The position numbers and the translations under genes are program-made. A stretch of DNA of 64,000 nucleotides from Haemophilus sp. CCUG 60358 (lineage in GTDB: Bacteria > Pseudomonadota > Gammaproteobacteria > Enterobacterales > Pasteurellaceae), in contig NZ_LZOZ01000009.1 in the NCBI RefSeq assembly GCF_001679485.1, forward strand, positions 1 to 64,000, read 5' to 3'. Under the pieces are notes generated by a model. The model searched no databases. It had not been told where the DNA came from and saw nothing but the letters and a program-made list of their open reading frames with translations. This document shows, one piece after another, positions 48,966 through 59,694 of the stretch. The stretch's first letter is position 1, and the number at the start of each line of letters is the position of its first letter.

Positions 48966-49577
48966 CTAAGCTTTAGCTGCTAAATACCGTTCCACTGTAT
49001 CCACAATCGCTTGTGTTTGTGGATCAATTTCGATATTCACTAAATCACCAATTTGGCGTTTGGCGATCAAGGTTCTGTGCAAGGTTTCAGGAATTAAATT
49101 CACACAGAATTCATCGTCTTTCACTTCACCGATGGTAAGGCTTATGCCATCAATCGCAATAAAACCTTTGGTGAGTATATATTTCATCACGTCTTTATTG
49201 GGTAATTTAAACCAAACCTGACGATTGTTTTCGCTTTCGATAATCTGTGAAACGCTTGCAGTACAATAAACGTGACCAGATAAAATATGTCCGCCAATTT
49301 CTGCACCCATTTGCATCGCGCGTTCGATATTCACAAAATCCCCTGCTTTTAAGTTACCAAGATTGGTGATGCGCAAGGTTTCTTGCATTAAGTCAAAGCT
49401 CACTAGATCATCATGAATTTCAGTCACCGTTAAGCACACGCCATTATTCGCCACTGATGCACCGATTTCTAAGCCTTTTCGCATTTCAGCTGGTAATTTT
49501 ACGATCTGTGTTCTAAAATTATCGCTATCTTTAATTGCATGAATTTGGGCGATGCCCTGTACAATACCTGTAAACAT
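48966..49577 (-). CDS. ribE: riboflavin synthase alpha subunit
   Basis: 203 residues from ATG 49577 (AAGGA upstream). Starts MFTGIVQG and contains two lumazine-binding repeats ([26 protein letters not shown]) with GHILSGHV between them. It dismutates dimethylribityllumazine to riboflavin. Divergent from the MATE gene. Confidence 0.96.
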   Translation of the reverse strand: MFTGIVQGIAQIHAIKDSDNFRTQIVKLPAEMRKGLEIGASVANNGVCLTVTEIHDDLVSFDLMQETLRITNLGNLKAGDFVNIERAMQMGAEIGGHILSGHVYCTASVSQIIESENNRQVWFKLPNKDVMKYILTKGFIAIDGISLTIGEVKDDEFCVNLIPETLHRTLIAKRQIGDLVNIEIDPQTQAIVDTVERYLAAKA

Positions 49578-49631
49578 TATTATTCCTTCATTAAAAATTT
49601 TTCCAATATTATAGCAAAATTTGCAAAATTT

Positions 49632-51029
49632 ATGAATTCTCGTCTTTTTTCTCAATACCGTATTGATATTAAAAAACTTATCCGAATTGCGACACCTATC
49701 GGTCTTGCCCAGTTAGCTCAAACTGGCATGGGCACCGTGGATGTGATTATGGCGGGGCGCGTGAGCTCTGCTGATGTTGGCGGTGTCGGTATTGGTGCCT
49801 CCATTTGGCTACCTTTGGTACTTTTCGGGCAAGGATTATTACTCGCCTTGCCACCAACAATTTCCTATTTAAATGGTTCAGGACAACGCCATCGTATTGC
49901 TCACCAAGTAAGACAAGGCCTTTGGATTTCATTTTTAGTGATGATACCCCTTGCACTCATCATCTATCATAATGATTTCATATTGCAGTTTATGAATATG
50001 GATGCCCACATGGCAGATGTGACGATGAATTATTTGCGTGCGATGGTATGGGGCTTACCAGCCTATTTATTGCTGATTAATTTCCGCTGTTTGAATGATG
50101 GCATTGCTAAGACCAAACCGGCCATGGTGATTACCTTCATGGGGTTAATGCTGAACATTCCGCTGAATTATATGTTTATTTACGGCAAATTTGGTGCACC
50201 TGCATTGGGCGGTGTCGGTTGTGGTGTGGCAACGGCTATTGTCAACTGGGCGATGGCAATCTTGATGATTACCTATTCGGCCAAAAACTATAACGAACGT
50301 AGTTTGAAAGTCTTTGAAAAGATTATTGAAAAACCTGACATCAAAACACTTAAAAAATTGACCGCACTTGGCTTGCCTATTGCCATTGCGCTGTGCAGTG
50401 AAGTATCACTGTTTGCCTTAAGTAGTTTATTACTTTCACCATTAGGTGCGGATGTGGTCGCGAGCCACCAAATTGCTTTAAACACCAGTGCCGTAGCCTT
50501 TATGTTCCCCATGTCTATTGCGATGGCCGCAACCATTTTAGTGGCACAAGAGCTCGGTAATCATGCGCCACAAAAAGCCAAAATCATGGCTCACGCCGCT
50601 ATTATTCTTGGTTTGATCGCGGCAAGTGTATTGGCTTTGGTAATTTGGGTATTTAGTGCAGAAATCGCTGCATTAATTGTGGGTGATAATGCCACCGTTA
50701 TTGCTCTTTCAGGCAGCTTATTAGCAATGGCGGCGATTTATCAGTTTTCAGATTCAGTGCAAGTCGTCGTGAGCGGTATTTTACGTGGCTATAAAGACAC
50801 TAAAATTATCCTTTATATCACGTTACTTGCCTATTGGGGCGTGGGTATCCCCGTTGGGTATATTCTTTCCCGCACGGATTGGATTGTTCCAAGCATTGGT
50901 GCAAAAGGTTTCTGGGTGGCGTTTATCATTGCATTAACTATTGCTGCCGCTTTACTCTTTATACGTATGCGAAAAATCCAATCACAACCTGATGAAGCCA
51001 TTATTCAACAGTTAGAAAGATTGAAGTAG
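49632..51029 (+). CDS. norM: MATE-family multidrug/Na+ antiporter (NorM/HmrM)
   Basis: 465 residues from ATG 49632; the frame extends upstream into the ribE promoter. Twelve membrane segments in two MATE repeats ([47 protein letters not shown]). It matches the Haemophilus HmrM pump. Confidence 0.93.
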   Translation: MNSRLFSQYRIDIKKLIRIATPIGLAQLAQTGMGTVDVIMAGRVSSADVGGVGIGASIWLPLVLFGQGLLLALPPTISYLNGSGQRHRIAHQVRQGLWISFLVMIPLALIIYHNDFILQFMNMDAHMADVTMNYLRAMVWGLPAYLLLINFRCLNDGIAKTKPAMVITFMGLMLNIPLNYMFIYGKFGAPALGGVGCGVATAIVNWAMAILMITYSAKNYNERSLKVFEKIIEKPDIKTLKKLTALGLPIAIALCSEVSLFALSSLLLSPLGADVVASHQIALNTSAVAFMFPMSIAMAATILVAQELGNHAPQKAKIMAHAAIILGLIAASVLALVIWVFSAEIAALIVGDNATVIALSGSLLAMAAIYQFSDSVQVVVSGILRGYKDTKIILYITLLAYWGVGIPVGYILSRTDWIVPSIGAKGFWVAFIIALTIAAALLFIRMRKIQSQPDEAIIQQLERLK

Positions 51030-51037
51030 TTAAAGTA

Positions 51038-51067
51038 AAAAGTGCGGTCAAAATTGACCGCACTTTT
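51038..51067. terminator. bidirectional terminator from an inverted USS pair
   Basis: AAAAGTGCGGTCAA and its complement separated by two bases, between convergent norM and rng. Confidence 0.9.
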
Positions 51068-51072
51068 ATCTT

Positions 51073-52548
51073 TTACATTACCACCACATCAAACTGTTCT
51101 TGGTTGTAGTATTGTTCTGTTTTGACTTGAACCTGTTTGCTGATGAACATCTCAATCTCTGGCAATAAACCGTGCGATTCTTCTTTAATTAAGTAATCCG
51201 CCACAGCTGGAGAAGCATAAACCACAAATTGTTCACTCGAAAATAAGTGATTAACGCGGATGATCTCACGCATAATTTCGTAACATACCGTTTCGACGGT
51301 TTTCACGCGTCCACGACCTTGGCAAGTTGGGCATTCATCACATAAGACATGCTCTAAACTTTCGCGTGTGCGTTTACGGGTCATTTCCACTAAACCAAGT
51401 TGAGTAAAACCATTCACATTCGTTTTTACGCGATCTTTTGATAGGGCTTCCTCCAAGGATTCAATCACGCGATTGCGATGCTCATCGGTTTGCATATCAA
51501 TAAAATCAATAATGATAATACCGCCTAAATTACGCAGTTGTAACTGCTGTGCAATGGCTTTAGTGGCTTCAATATTGGTGTTAAAAATGGTTTCATCTAA
51601 ATTTCGATGACCAACGAATGCGCCCGTATTGATATCAATGGTCGTCATGGCTTCGGTTTGCTCAATAATGAGATAGCCGCCCGATTTTAAATTCACGCGT
51701 TTTTCAAGTGCATTTTGAATACCACGTTCTACGCCATAAATATCAAAAATCGGCTGACTGCCCGTATAAAGCATTAATTTTTCACTTAATTCCGGCATAA
51801 ATTCATCGGTAAATTCTTTCACTTCGTTAAAACAAAGTTTGGAATCAATATGAATTTTCTCTAAATTAGCACCGATAAAATCACGTAAAATACGCTGTGG
51901 TAATGCGGGTTCGCCATAAATTTTAGAATGGGTTGGATATTTTCCTTTACGCTCAAGCACTTTACGCCATAAACGTTTTAAAAATTCTGCATCTTGGCGC
52001 AATTCTTCTTCCGTTGCCCCCTCGGTGGCAGTACGAATAATAAAGCCGCCTAATTCATCACAAAAAGGTTCAACTAGCGCTTTTAATCTTGCGCGTTCCT
52101 CTTCGCTTTCAATACGTTGCGATACACCAACATGACTATTTTCTGGCATAAAGACGAGATAACGAGAAGGCAATGTAATATCAGTGGTTAATCTTGCACC
52201 TTTGGTACCCAAAGGATCTTTTACCACTTGCACTACAATATCCTGTCCTTCGCGTACGAGTTCAGAAATACTTTTTGCTCGGAATTGCTTTTGTTCATTC
52301 ACATCCACACACTCGGTATGTGAAACAATATCGGAAGCGTGTAAAAATGCGGCTTTTTCTAAACCGATATCCACAAATGCAGACTGCATCCCTGGTAAAA
52401 CACGGGTTACTCGCCCTTTATAGATATTCCCCACGATGCCACGTTTGGCTTGACGTTCAATATGAACTTCTTTTAAAACGCCCGTTTCCACCAACGCAAC
52501 GCGGGTTTCATTGGGCGTAACATTCATTAATAATTCAACAGAATTCAT
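51073..52548 (-). CDS. rng: ribonuclease G
   Basis: 491 residues. N-terminal S1 domain (GNIYKGRVTRVLPGMQSAFVDIGLEKAAFLH), the RNase E/G catalytic core with IIIDFIDM and the zinc-link CPTCQGRG. Processes 16S rRNA 5' ends and mRNAs. Lacks an RNase E C-terminal scaffold, as expected for RNase G. Confidence 0.96.
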   Translation of the reverse strand: MNSVELLMNVTPNETRVALVETGVLKEVHIERQAKRGIVGNIYKGRVTRVLPGMQSAFVDIGLEKAAFLHASDIVSHTECVDVNEQKQFRAKSISELVREGQDIVVQVVKDPLGTKGARLTTDITLPSRYLVFMPENSHVGVSQRIESEEERARLKALVEPFCDELGGFIIRTATEGATEEELRQDAEFLKRLWRKVLERKGKYPTHSKIYGEPALPQRILRDFIGANLEKIHIDSKLCFNEVKEFTDEFMPELSEKLMLYTGSQPIFDIYGVERGIQNALEKRVNLKSGGYLIIEQTEAMTTIDINTGAFVGHRNLDETIFNTNIEATKAIAQQLQLRNLGGIIIIDFIDMQTDEHRNRVIESLEEALSKDRVKTNVNGFTQLGLVEMTRKRTRESLEHVLCDECPTCQGRGRVKTVETVCYEIMREIIRVNHLFSSEQFVVYASPAVADYLIKEESHGLLPEIEMFISKQVQVKTEQYYNQEQFDVVVM

Positions 52549-52665
52549 TTTTTCGACCTTAGTTTTAATGGTATAAGTCTATCGAAAAGGAAAATAGAAT
52601 AATAGACCCAAATAAGGTAAAATATGACCTTTCTCAAATTTTCATGACTTTTTTTGGGGTATTTA

Positions 52666-54180
52666 ATGTTTGGTTTAGACCCAACACTTATTACTTTTAG
52701 TATTTATATTTTCGGCATGATTTTAATCGGCGTTCTTGCCTATTATTATACAAACAATTTATCCGATTACATCTTAGGTGGCCGTAAACTCGGAAGTTTT
52801 GTGACAGCCATGTCTGCTGGCGCATCTGATATGTCAGGCTGGCTATTGATGGGCTTGCCAGGTGCGGTATATGTATCTGGTTTAGTAGAAGGTTGGATCG
52901 CCATTGGTTTAATCTTCGGGGCTTATTTTAACTGGTTACTCGTGGCGGGCCGTTTACGGATCTATACCGAATTTAACAACAATGCGCTCACATTACCGGA
53001 ATATTTCCACCATCGCTTTGGCACATCACATAATCTCTTAAAAATTGTGTCTGCATCAATCATCTTAGTATTCTTCACGATTTATTGTGCTTCAGGTGTG
53101 GTTGCGGGTGCTAAATTATTCCAAAACCTATTCTCAGTGGACTACTCCACCGCCATTTGGTACGGCGCATTAGCGACGATTATTTATACCTTTATCGGTG
53201 GATTTTTAGCGGTGAGTTGGACTGATACCATTCAAGCTACTTTGATGATTTTTGCCTTAATTTTAACGCCACTCTTCATCTTTTTAAGTTTGGGCGATAC
53301 ATCACAATTTACGGAAGTACTCCATCAAGCTGAAATCGCAGCGAATAAAGACTTCACCGATTTATTCACGGCGACCACACCATTAGGTTTATTAAGTTTA
53401 GCCGCTTGGGGCTTAGGTTATTTTGGTCAACCGCATATCCTTGCGCGTTTTATGGCGGCTTATTCGGTGAAATCATTAATTAAAGCACGCCGCATCAGTA
53501 TGACATGGATGGTGATTTGCTTAGCAGGTGCTATCAGTATCGGTTTCTTCGGTATCCCTTATTTCTTTGCGAATCCTGATGTTGCGAGCGTAGTAAATAA
53601 TGAACCAGAACAAGTATTTATTGAACTGGCTAAATTGCTCTTTAATCCATGGATTGCCGGTATTCTGCTTTCTGCAATTTTGGCAGCGGTAATGAGTACA
53701 CTTTCTGCACAATTATTAATTTCTTCAAGCTCTATCACTGAAGATTTTTATAAAGGGTTTATTCGTCCAAACGCCGCTGAAAAAGAATTAGTTTGGTTAG
53801 GTCGTGCAATGGTTTTAGTTATTGCCGCTATCGCCATTTGGATTGCGCAAGATGAAAACAGCAAAGTACTAAAACTCGTTGAATTCGCATGGGCAGGCTT
53901 TGGTTCTGCATTTGGTCCTGTGGTGCTTTTCTCCTTATTCTGGAAACGCATGACTTCATCAGCGGCGATGGCGGGCATGGTTGTTGGCGCAGTAGTTGTC
54001 TTTGCTTGGAAACCCGTGATTCCCCAAACCAGTGAGTGGTTTAATGTTTATGAAATGATCCCTGGATTTGCTCTCGCTAGCCTAGCAATTATTGTGGTTT
54101 CTCTTCTGTCTGGAGAACCGGAAAATGAAGTTAAAGAAACTTTTGAGAAAGCCGAAAAAGCCTATAAGGAAGCAAAATAA
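52666..54180 (+). CDS. putP: sodium/proline symporter
   Basis: 504 residues from ATG 52666 (GGGG upstream). SSS-family topology of about 13 segments. Motifs [34 protein letters not shown] and [15 protein letters not shown] are PutP-specific. Overlaps cmoB by one base. Confidence 0.95.
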   Translation: MFGLDPTLITFSIYIFGMILIGVLAYYYTNNLSDYILGGRKLGSFVTAMSAGASDMSGWLLMGLPGAVYVSGLVEGWIAIGLIFGAYFNWLLVAGRLRIYTEFNNNALTLPEYFHHRFGTSHNLLKIVSASIILVFFTIYCASGVVAGAKLFQNLFSVDYSTAIWYGALATIIYTFIGGFLAVSWTDTIQATLMIFALILTPLFIFLSLGDTSQFTEVLHQAEIAANKDFTDLFTATTPLGLLSLAAWGLGYFGQPHILARFMAAYSVKSLIKARRISMTWMVICLAGAISIGFFGIPYFFANPDVASVVNNEPEQVFIELAKLLFNPWIAGILLSAILAAVMSTLSAQLLISSSSITEDFYKGFIRPNAAEKELVWLGRAMVLVIAAIAIWIAQDENSKVLKLVEFAWAGFGSAFGPVVLFSLFWKRMTSSAAMAGMVVGAVVVFAWKPVIPQTSEWFNVYEMIPGFALASLAIIVVSLLSGEPENEVKETFEKAEKAYKEAK

Positions 54181-55145
54181 TGATTGATTTTCGTCCTTTT
54201 TATCAGCAAATTGCCACCACCAATTTATCGGCTTGGCTAGAAACGTTGCCTTTGCAATTAAAAGAATGGGAAAAACAAACCCATGGTGATTATGCCAAAT
54301 GGTCAAAAATCGTGGACTTTCTCCCTGATTTACAGGCAGATACTATTGATTTAAAAAATGCCGTGAAATCTGACCGCACTTCCCCACTTTCGGAAGGCGA
54401 AAAACAACGCATTATCCATCATTTGAAGCAATTGATGCCGTGGCGAAAAGGACCTTATCATTTATTTGATATTCACGTGGATTGCGAATGGCGTTCTGAT
54501 TTCAAATGGGATCGTGTTTTGCCTCATCTTGCGCCATTAAAAGATCGTACCATTTTAGATGTGGGCTGCGGTAGCGGCTACCATATGTGGCGCATGGTTG
54601 GTGAAGGTGCAAAAATGGTGGTGGGTATTGATCCAACCGAACTTTTCCTTTGCCAATTTGAAGCCGTTCGAAAATTATTAAATAACGATCGCCGAGCTAA
54701 TTTAATCCCACTAGGTATTGAAGAAATGCAACCACTTGCAGCATTTGATACGGTATTCTCAATGGGTGTGCTCTATCACCGTAAATCACCGCTTGATCAT
54801 CTCACTCAACTAAAAAATCAATTAGTAAAAGGTGGCGAGCTCGTCTTAGAAACCTTAGTAGTTGATGGCGATGTCAATACGGTATTAGTACCTTCAGATC
54901 GCTATGCAAAAATGAAGAACGTGTATTTTATTCCTTCTGTTGCTGCACTCATTAATTGGTTGGAAAAAGTCGGCTTTACTAATGTGCGTTGTGTAGATGT
55001 CGCCACCACAACATTAGAAGAACAACGTAAAACTGATTGGTTAGAAAATGAAAGTTTGATTGATTTCTTAGATCCAAACGATCACTGTAAAACCATCGAA
55101 GGCTATCAAGCCCCAACTCGTGCAGTGATTTTAGCCAATAAATAA
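54180..55145 (+). CDS. cmoB: tRNA U34 carboxymethyltransferase
   Basis: 321 residues. [21 protein letters not shown] binds carboxy-SAM and the [14 protein letters not shown] motif is characteristic. It converts 5-hydroxyuridine to 5-oxyacetyluridine at tRNA wobble positions. An IS element follows directly. Confidence 0.96.
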   Translation: MIDFRPFYQQIATTNLSAWLETLPLQLKEWEKQTHGDYAKWSKIVDFLPDLQADTIDLKNAVKSDRTSPLSEGEKQRIIHHLKQLMPWRKGPYHLFDIHVDCEWRSDFKWDRVLPHLAPLKDRTILDVGCGSGYHMWRMVGEGAKMVVGIDPTELFLCQFEAVRKLLNNDRRANLIPLGIEEMQPLAAFDTVFSMGVLYHRKSPLDHLTQLKNQLVKGGELVLETLVVDGDVNTVLVPSDRYAKMKNVYFIPSVAALINWLEKVGFTNVRCVDVATTTLEEQRKTDWLENESLIDFLDPNDHCKTIEGYQAPTRAVILANK

Positions 55146-55192
55146 ATACTTTAATAAAAAGTGATCTGCCCCCCAAAAGTTGGACAGGTTAG

Positions 55193-55999
55193 TTAACTTA
55201 AATATTGAGCTCGGTATTGCACTGGGCTCAATCCTCTTAAACCAAGTTTAATTCGTTTTTGGTTGTAATACACTAAATATTCTTCAATTTCAGCCTGTAA
55301 TTCAGCAATTGAATGATAAGTCCGAGAGTAAAAGCACTCTGATTTTAATATTGCAAAAAAGCTTTCAATCACCGCATTATCGTAGCAATTTCCTCGGCGG
55401 CTCATACTTTGAACCGCTTTACCCTCCAACATTTTCACCCATTCCGCCGTGCCATACAATACGCCTTGGTCGCTATGAATAATCGGGCACTCTATCGGTT
55501 TAATTCGACTAAGTCCTTGTTCTAACATCTTTTTTACCAATGAAAATTTGGGGCGTGTTGCAAAGTTATAGGCAATCACTTCTCGGTTAGCCAAGTCCAT
55601 CAACGGTGAAAAATAAAGCTTTTCTTGCCCAACATGAAATTCCGTTACATCCGTTACCCATTTTTGATTGAGTGCCGTTGCTATAAAATCACGATTCAGT
55701 AAATTCGGGGCTATATGCGATGTTTTTCCACGTTTTCCATGTCTTTTCTTGCGTAAAATGGAATGAATACCTAACTCGTTCATCAGCTTTAACACCGTTT
55801 TATGATTCAAATTAAAACCCATTTGGCGTAATTTAAACGTCATGGGGCGATAACCATCTCGTTTTCTGTTCTTTTTATACAGCGATAAGATAGCCTCTTT
55901 TACCTCGTGATAATTTCGCTTAATCTCTTTATAGTAAAAGCTTGAGCGAGGCATTTTAGCCACATGAAGTAAATCATTTAACGCGTGGTCCGGCTTCAA
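55193..55999 (-). CDS. IS3-family transposase OrfB (DDE integrase)
   Basis: 268 residues. DDE residues in WVTDVTEFHV, IIHSDQGVLYGT and NAVIESFFAILKSE. HTH_21 region at the start (MPRSSFYYKEIKR). Probably made as an OrfAB fusion by frameshift near 55996. Confidence 0.93.
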   Translation of the reverse strand: MKPDHALNDLLHVAKMPRSSFYYKEIKRNYHEVKEAILSLYKKNRKRDGYRPMTFKLRQMGFNLNHKTVLKLMNELGIHSILRKKRHGKRGKTSHIAPNLLNRDFIATALNQKWVTDVTEFHVGQEKLYFSPLMDLANREVIAYNFATRPKFSLVKKMLEQGLSRIKPIECPIIHSDQGVLYGTAEWVKMLEGKAVQSMSRRGNCYDNAVIESFFAILKSECFYSRTYHSIAELQAEIEEYLVYYNQKRIKLGLRGLSPVQYRAQYLS

Positions 56000-56379
56000 T
56001 CTTTCAATGATTTTTCTTTTTTCTGTCGTTGTTTTTGACGGTCGAGCGCCTCCAACTCCTTTAGATAAGCGATCTCCGCACGAGCCAAGGCGAGCTCTCG
56101 TTGTAACTTTTTAAACGCTTTAGGTGAAAAGTCTGTGGTTTCCGGAATTTCAATGTCTTTCTTTTTCATCTTTGGCTTCACTATTTTCGGTGTTTGAAGG
56201 TTTGTGTGAGGCGATTTTACGCCATCAAGCCCTCTTTCCCGAAATGCTTTTAGCCAATAAATGACGAGAGTGTGGGAAATTTTATGAAGTTTAGCCACCT
56301 CACGGATACCATAATCCTGTTCGGTGACGAGTTTGATAATTTTCAAACGAAATTGATAATAATAGGACATAATCTGCAC
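55996..56379 (-). CDS. IS3-family transposase OrfA
   Basis: 127 residues. HTH (YGIREVAKLHKISHTLVIYWLKAFRERGLDG) binds the IS ends; the C-terminal leucine-rich coiled coil (KLQRELALARAEIAYLKELEAL) dimerises. Confidence 0.92.
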   Translation of the reverse strand: MQIMSYYYQFRLKIIKLVTEQDYGIREVAKLHKISHTLVIYWLKAFRERGLDGVKSPHTNLQTPKIVKPKMKKKDIEIPETTDFSPKAFKKLQRELALARAEIAYLKELEALDRQKQRQKKEKSLKD

Positions 56380-56553
56380 CTCAAAATAGGTGTCCAGATT
56401 TTGGGGTGCAGATCACTTTTTTCTTTACAAAGATTTACAAAAAAAGATCCTGCCTAAAAAAACATCACTTAGAAAATAAGTCATTTATTTTAAATAACTT
56501 ATCTTTTGTCAATAATGTAAGTAAAAAATTTACCGCTTGAATTCAATTTTAAA

Positions 56554-56601
56554 ACACTCTATCTTGTGCATCGTCATTTTCCACAACACTACATCTTGTG
56601 T
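56554..56601. promoter_or_regulatory. two NrdR boxes upstream of nrdA
   Basis: ACACTCTATCTTGTGC (56554-56569) and ACACTACATCTTGTGT (56586-56601), 32 bp apart, three helical turns as usual for NrdR. The nucleotide-sensing repressor NrdR should control nrdA, the inserted TIR gene and nrdB together. Confidence 0.8.
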
Positions 56602-56637
56602 TTTATTAAATTCATTTCTCTAGTAGGTTTATCTTCC

Positions 56638-58908
56638 ATGAACAAAGGATTAATGGTTACAAAGCGCGATGGTACGCTTGAACAAATCAATTTAGACAAA
56701 ATTCACCGTGTGATTACTTGGGCGGCTGAAGGCTTGGAAAACGTGTCTGTTTCTCAAGTTGAATTGCGTTCTCATATTCAATTTTATGAAGGCATTCGAA
56801 CTTCAGACATTCACGAAACCATTATTAAAGCAGCTGCAGATTTAATCAGCAAAGATACGCCAGATTATCAATTTTTGGCGGCTCGCTTAGCGATTTTCCA
56901 TTTACGTAAAAAAGCCTACGGTCATTTTGATCCCCCTCGTTTATACGATCACGTCAAAAAATTAGTACGCATGGGAAAATATGATCATGCGTTATTGGAT
57001 GATTATACTCGTGAAGAATGGGACACAATGGACGGATTCATCGACCATTGGCGTGATATGACGTTCTCTTATGCTGCCGTGAAACAACTAGAAGGTAAGT
57101 ATTTAGTTCAAAACCGTGTGACAGGAGAAATCTACGAGTCTGCACAATTTCTCTATTTACTGGTTGCCGCAAGTTTATTCTCTAAATATCCAAAAGAAAC
57201 ACGTTTGGACTATGTAAAACGTTTCTACGATGCAACATCTACCTTCAAAATATCCTTACCAACGCCAATTATGGCTGGAGTTCGCACACCAACTCGTCAG
57301 TTCAGCTCTTGCGTATTAATTGAATGTGATGATAGCTTAGATTCAATTAATGCAACGGCATCAGCTATTGTAAAATATGTTTCACAACGTGCGGGGATTG
57401 GTATCAATGCAGGTGCAATTCGTGCATTAGGCAGTGAGATTCGTGGCGGTGAAGCATTCCATACGGGTTGTATTCCATTCTATAAATATTTCCAAACCGC
57501 AGTGAAATCTTGCTCACAAGGTGGCGTTCGTGGCGGTGCAGCGACACTTTATTACCCAATTTGGCACTTAGAAGCAGAAAGCTTACTTGTGTTAAAAAAT
57601 AACCGTGGTGTAGAGGACAACCGTGTTCGTCATATGGATTATGGCGTCCAATTAAACAAATTAATGTATCAACGCTTAATTAAAGGTGGTGAGATTACTT
57701 TATTTAGTCCATCAGATGTACCTGGACTTTATGAAGCATTCTTTGCGGATCAAGACAAATTTGAAGAACTGTACGTAAAATACGAACAAGATCCGACTAT
57801 CCGTAAACGCACCGTTAAAGCCGTTGAGATTTTCTCTTTATTAATGCAAGAACGTGCATCAACAGGCCGTATCTACATTCAAAACGTAGACCACTGTAAT
57901 ACTCACTCTCCGTTTGATCCACAAGTGGCACCAGTTCGCCAATCTAATTTATGTTTAGAAATCGCGTTACCAACGAAACCACTTCAGCACATTAATGATG
58001 AAAATGGAGAAATCGCACTTTGTACCCTTTCCGCATTTAACTTAGGTAAAATTGAAAACTTAGATGAATTGGAAGAACTTGCCGATCTTGCTGTGCGTTC
58101 ACTTGATGCATTATTAGATTATCAAGATTACCCTGTTGTGGCGGCAAAACGTAGTTCACTTGCTCGTCGTGCATTAGGTATCGGTGTAATTAACTATGCT
58201 TATTATCTTGCGAAAAATCGTGTTCGTTATTCTGATGGTTCAGCTAACGATTTAACTCACCGCACTTTTGAAGCCATTCAATATTATTTATTGAAAGCCT
58301 CTATGAACTTAGCAAAAGAGCAAGGTGCTTGCGAATACTTCAATGAAACCACTTATGCAAAAGGCATTTTGCCTATTGATACCTATAAGAAAGATTTAGA
58401 TGCCTTAACACAAGAGCCATTACATTATGATTGGGAAACCTTGCGTAAAGATATTCAAGAATTTGGTTTACGTAACTCAACATTAACCGCCTTAATGCCA
58501 TCAGAAACCTCATCGCAAATTTCAAATGCGACTAATGGTATCGAGCCACCGCGTGGTCATGTAAGTATTAAAGCGTCAAAAGATGGTATCCTAAAACAAG
58601 TTGTACCTGAGTACGAAAACTTAAGCGACAACTACGAATTACTTTGGGATATCCCAAGCAATGACGGATACTTACATTTAGTCGGTATTATGCAAAAATT
58701 TGTAGACCAAGCGATCTCCGCCAACACCAACTACGATCCAAAACGTTTTGAAGATGGTAAAGTACCGATGAAAGTGTTGTTAAAAGATCTTTTAACCGCT
58801 TACAAATATGGTTTAAAAACCCTTTACTATCAAAACACCCGTGATGGTGCAGAAGATGCTCAAGAAGATCTTGATGACGGCTGTGCTGGTGGCGCGTGTA
58901 AGATTTAA
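56638..58908 (+). CDS. nrdA: ribonucleoside-diphosphate reductase alpha subunit
   Basis: 756 residues from ATG 56638. ATP cone (MVTKRDGTLEQINLDKIHRVITWAAEGL), active-site region RQFSSCVLIE and NLCLEIALPT, and the C-terminal redox pair DDGCAGGACKI are present. Class Ia enzyme making deoxynucleotides. The gap to the TIR gene is only 17 bp. Confidence 0.97.
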   Translation: MNKGLMVTKRDGTLEQINLDKIHRVITWAAEGLENVSVSQVELRSHIQFYEGIRTSDIHETIIKAAADLISKDTPDYQFLAARLAIFHLRKKAYGHFDPPRLYDHVKKLVRMGKYDHALLDDYTREEWDTMDGFIDHWRDMTFSYAAVKQLEGKYLVQNRVTGEIYESAQFLYLLVAASLFSKYPKETRLDYVKRFYDATSTFKISLPTPIMAGVRTPTRQFSSCVLIECDDSLDSINATASAIVKYVSQRAGIGINAGAIRALGSEIRGGEAFHTGCIPFYKYFQTAVKSCSQGGVRGGAATLYYPIWHLEAESLLVLKNNRGVEDNRVRHMDYGVQLNKLMYQRLIKGGEITLFSPSDVPGLYEAFFADQDKFEELYVKYEQDPTIRKRTVKAVEIFSLLMQERASTGRIYIQNVDHCNTHSPFDPQVAPVRQSNLCLEIALPTKPLQHINDENGEIALCTLSAFNLGKIENLDELEELADLAVRSLDALLDYQDYPVVAAKRSSLARRALGIGVINYAYYLAKNRVRYSDGSANDLTHRTFEAIQYYLLKASMNLAKEQGACEYFNETTYAKGILPIDTYKKDLDALTQEPLHYDWETLRKDIQEFGLRNSTLTALMPSETSSQISNATNGIEPPRGHVSIKASKDGILKQVVPEYENLSDNYELLWDIPSNDGYLHLVGIMQKFVDQAISANTNYDPKRFEDGKVPMKVLLKDLLTAYKYGLKTLYYQNTRDGAEDAQEDLDDGCAGGACKI

Positions 58909-58925
58909 AATTATAGGGAAAAACT

Positions 58926-59684
58926 ATGAAAGTTTTTTTAAGTTGGTCTGGTGAACGGAGTAAGGCTGTAGCTGAATTACTGAATGAATGGCTATGCTGC
59001 GTAATACAAGCAGCTCGCCCTTGGGTTTCAACTAGAGATTTAGATCGGGGTTCTCTTTGGTTTAGCGAAATAAATGATCAATTTAAGGATACAAGTGTAG
59101 GGATTATATGCCTAACACAAGAGAATAGAGTTCGTCCTTGGATTTTGTTTGAAGCAGGTGCTTTAGCAAAAGGACTATCTACCGCTAGGGTATGTACATT
59201 ACTTATTGATCTAGAGCCTAAGGATGTTGAAGATCCCCTTGCTCAGTTTAATCATACATCCCCTACGGAAGAAAGTATGTTTAATTTAGTCAGAACATTA
59301 AATACTGCTCTAGGTGTAAATGGACTAGATCCTAGAGTTCTCGAGCAAGTTTTTGAAACTTATTGGCCTCAGTTTGATAAAAAGTTTAAAGATATAGTCA
59401 AAAATATAAAAGATATTTCTTCAGCTAAACCAAGGGCTAAGGATGACTTACTAGGAGAAATATTAGAAAACACTCGCCTATTAAATAATAGAATTAGACG
59501 TTTAGAACGTGCTCAAGAGGAGTTTCCAATAAAACAAAACATTAAAAATCTTATTGAATATAAATTAGCTCGTGGTAACTCAAGAGAAAATATTATTGAA
59601 GAATTGAGAAGTAGAGTTCCAATACAAATAATTAATGAAATTCTAGGAAAACTTGAGTCAAAGAATACAATTACTGAGGAATAG
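58926..59684 (+). CDS. TIR-domain protein inserted between nrdA and nrdB
   Basis: 252 residues; AGGG 8 nt before the ATG. Residues 1-130 form a TIR-like domain: [21 protein letters not shown] (strand A/helix A), [42 protein letters not shown] with Glu76 as the probable catalytic glutamate. Residues 165-252 are helical and charged ([20 protein letters not shown]), a likely oligomerisation or sensing part. Bacterial TIR proteins often hydrolyse NAD+ in phage defence. Location inside the NrdR-controlled operon is exceptional. Confidence 0.88.
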   Translation: MKVFLSWSGERSKAVAELLNEWLCCVIQAARPWVSTRDLDRGSLWFSEINDQFKDTSVGIICLTQENRVRPWILFEAGALAKGLSTARVCTLLIDLEPKDVEDPLAQFNHTSPTEESMFNLVRTLNTALGVNGLDPRVLEQVFETYWPQFDKKFKDIVKNIKDISSAKPRAKDDLLGEILENTRLLNNRIRRLERAQEEFPIKQNIKNLIEYKLARGNSRENIIEELRSRVPIQIINEILGKLESKNTITEE

Positions 59685-59694
59685 GAAAACAAAA

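Larger units (their letters stand above)
55161..56416 (-). mobile_element. IS3-family insertion sequence (IS150-like)
   Basis: About 1.25 kb with terminal inverted repeats beginning GTGATCTGC (left 55161; right complement ends at 56416) and extending imperfectly through CCCCAAAA and TGGACA. Contains orfA and orfB with a 4-bp overlap. No clear target duplication seen. Inserted between cmoB and nrdA. Confidence 0.9.

Noticed and set aside
52194..52520. 108-codon ORF opposite rng
   Set aside because: Shadow of the conserved RNase G S1 domain.
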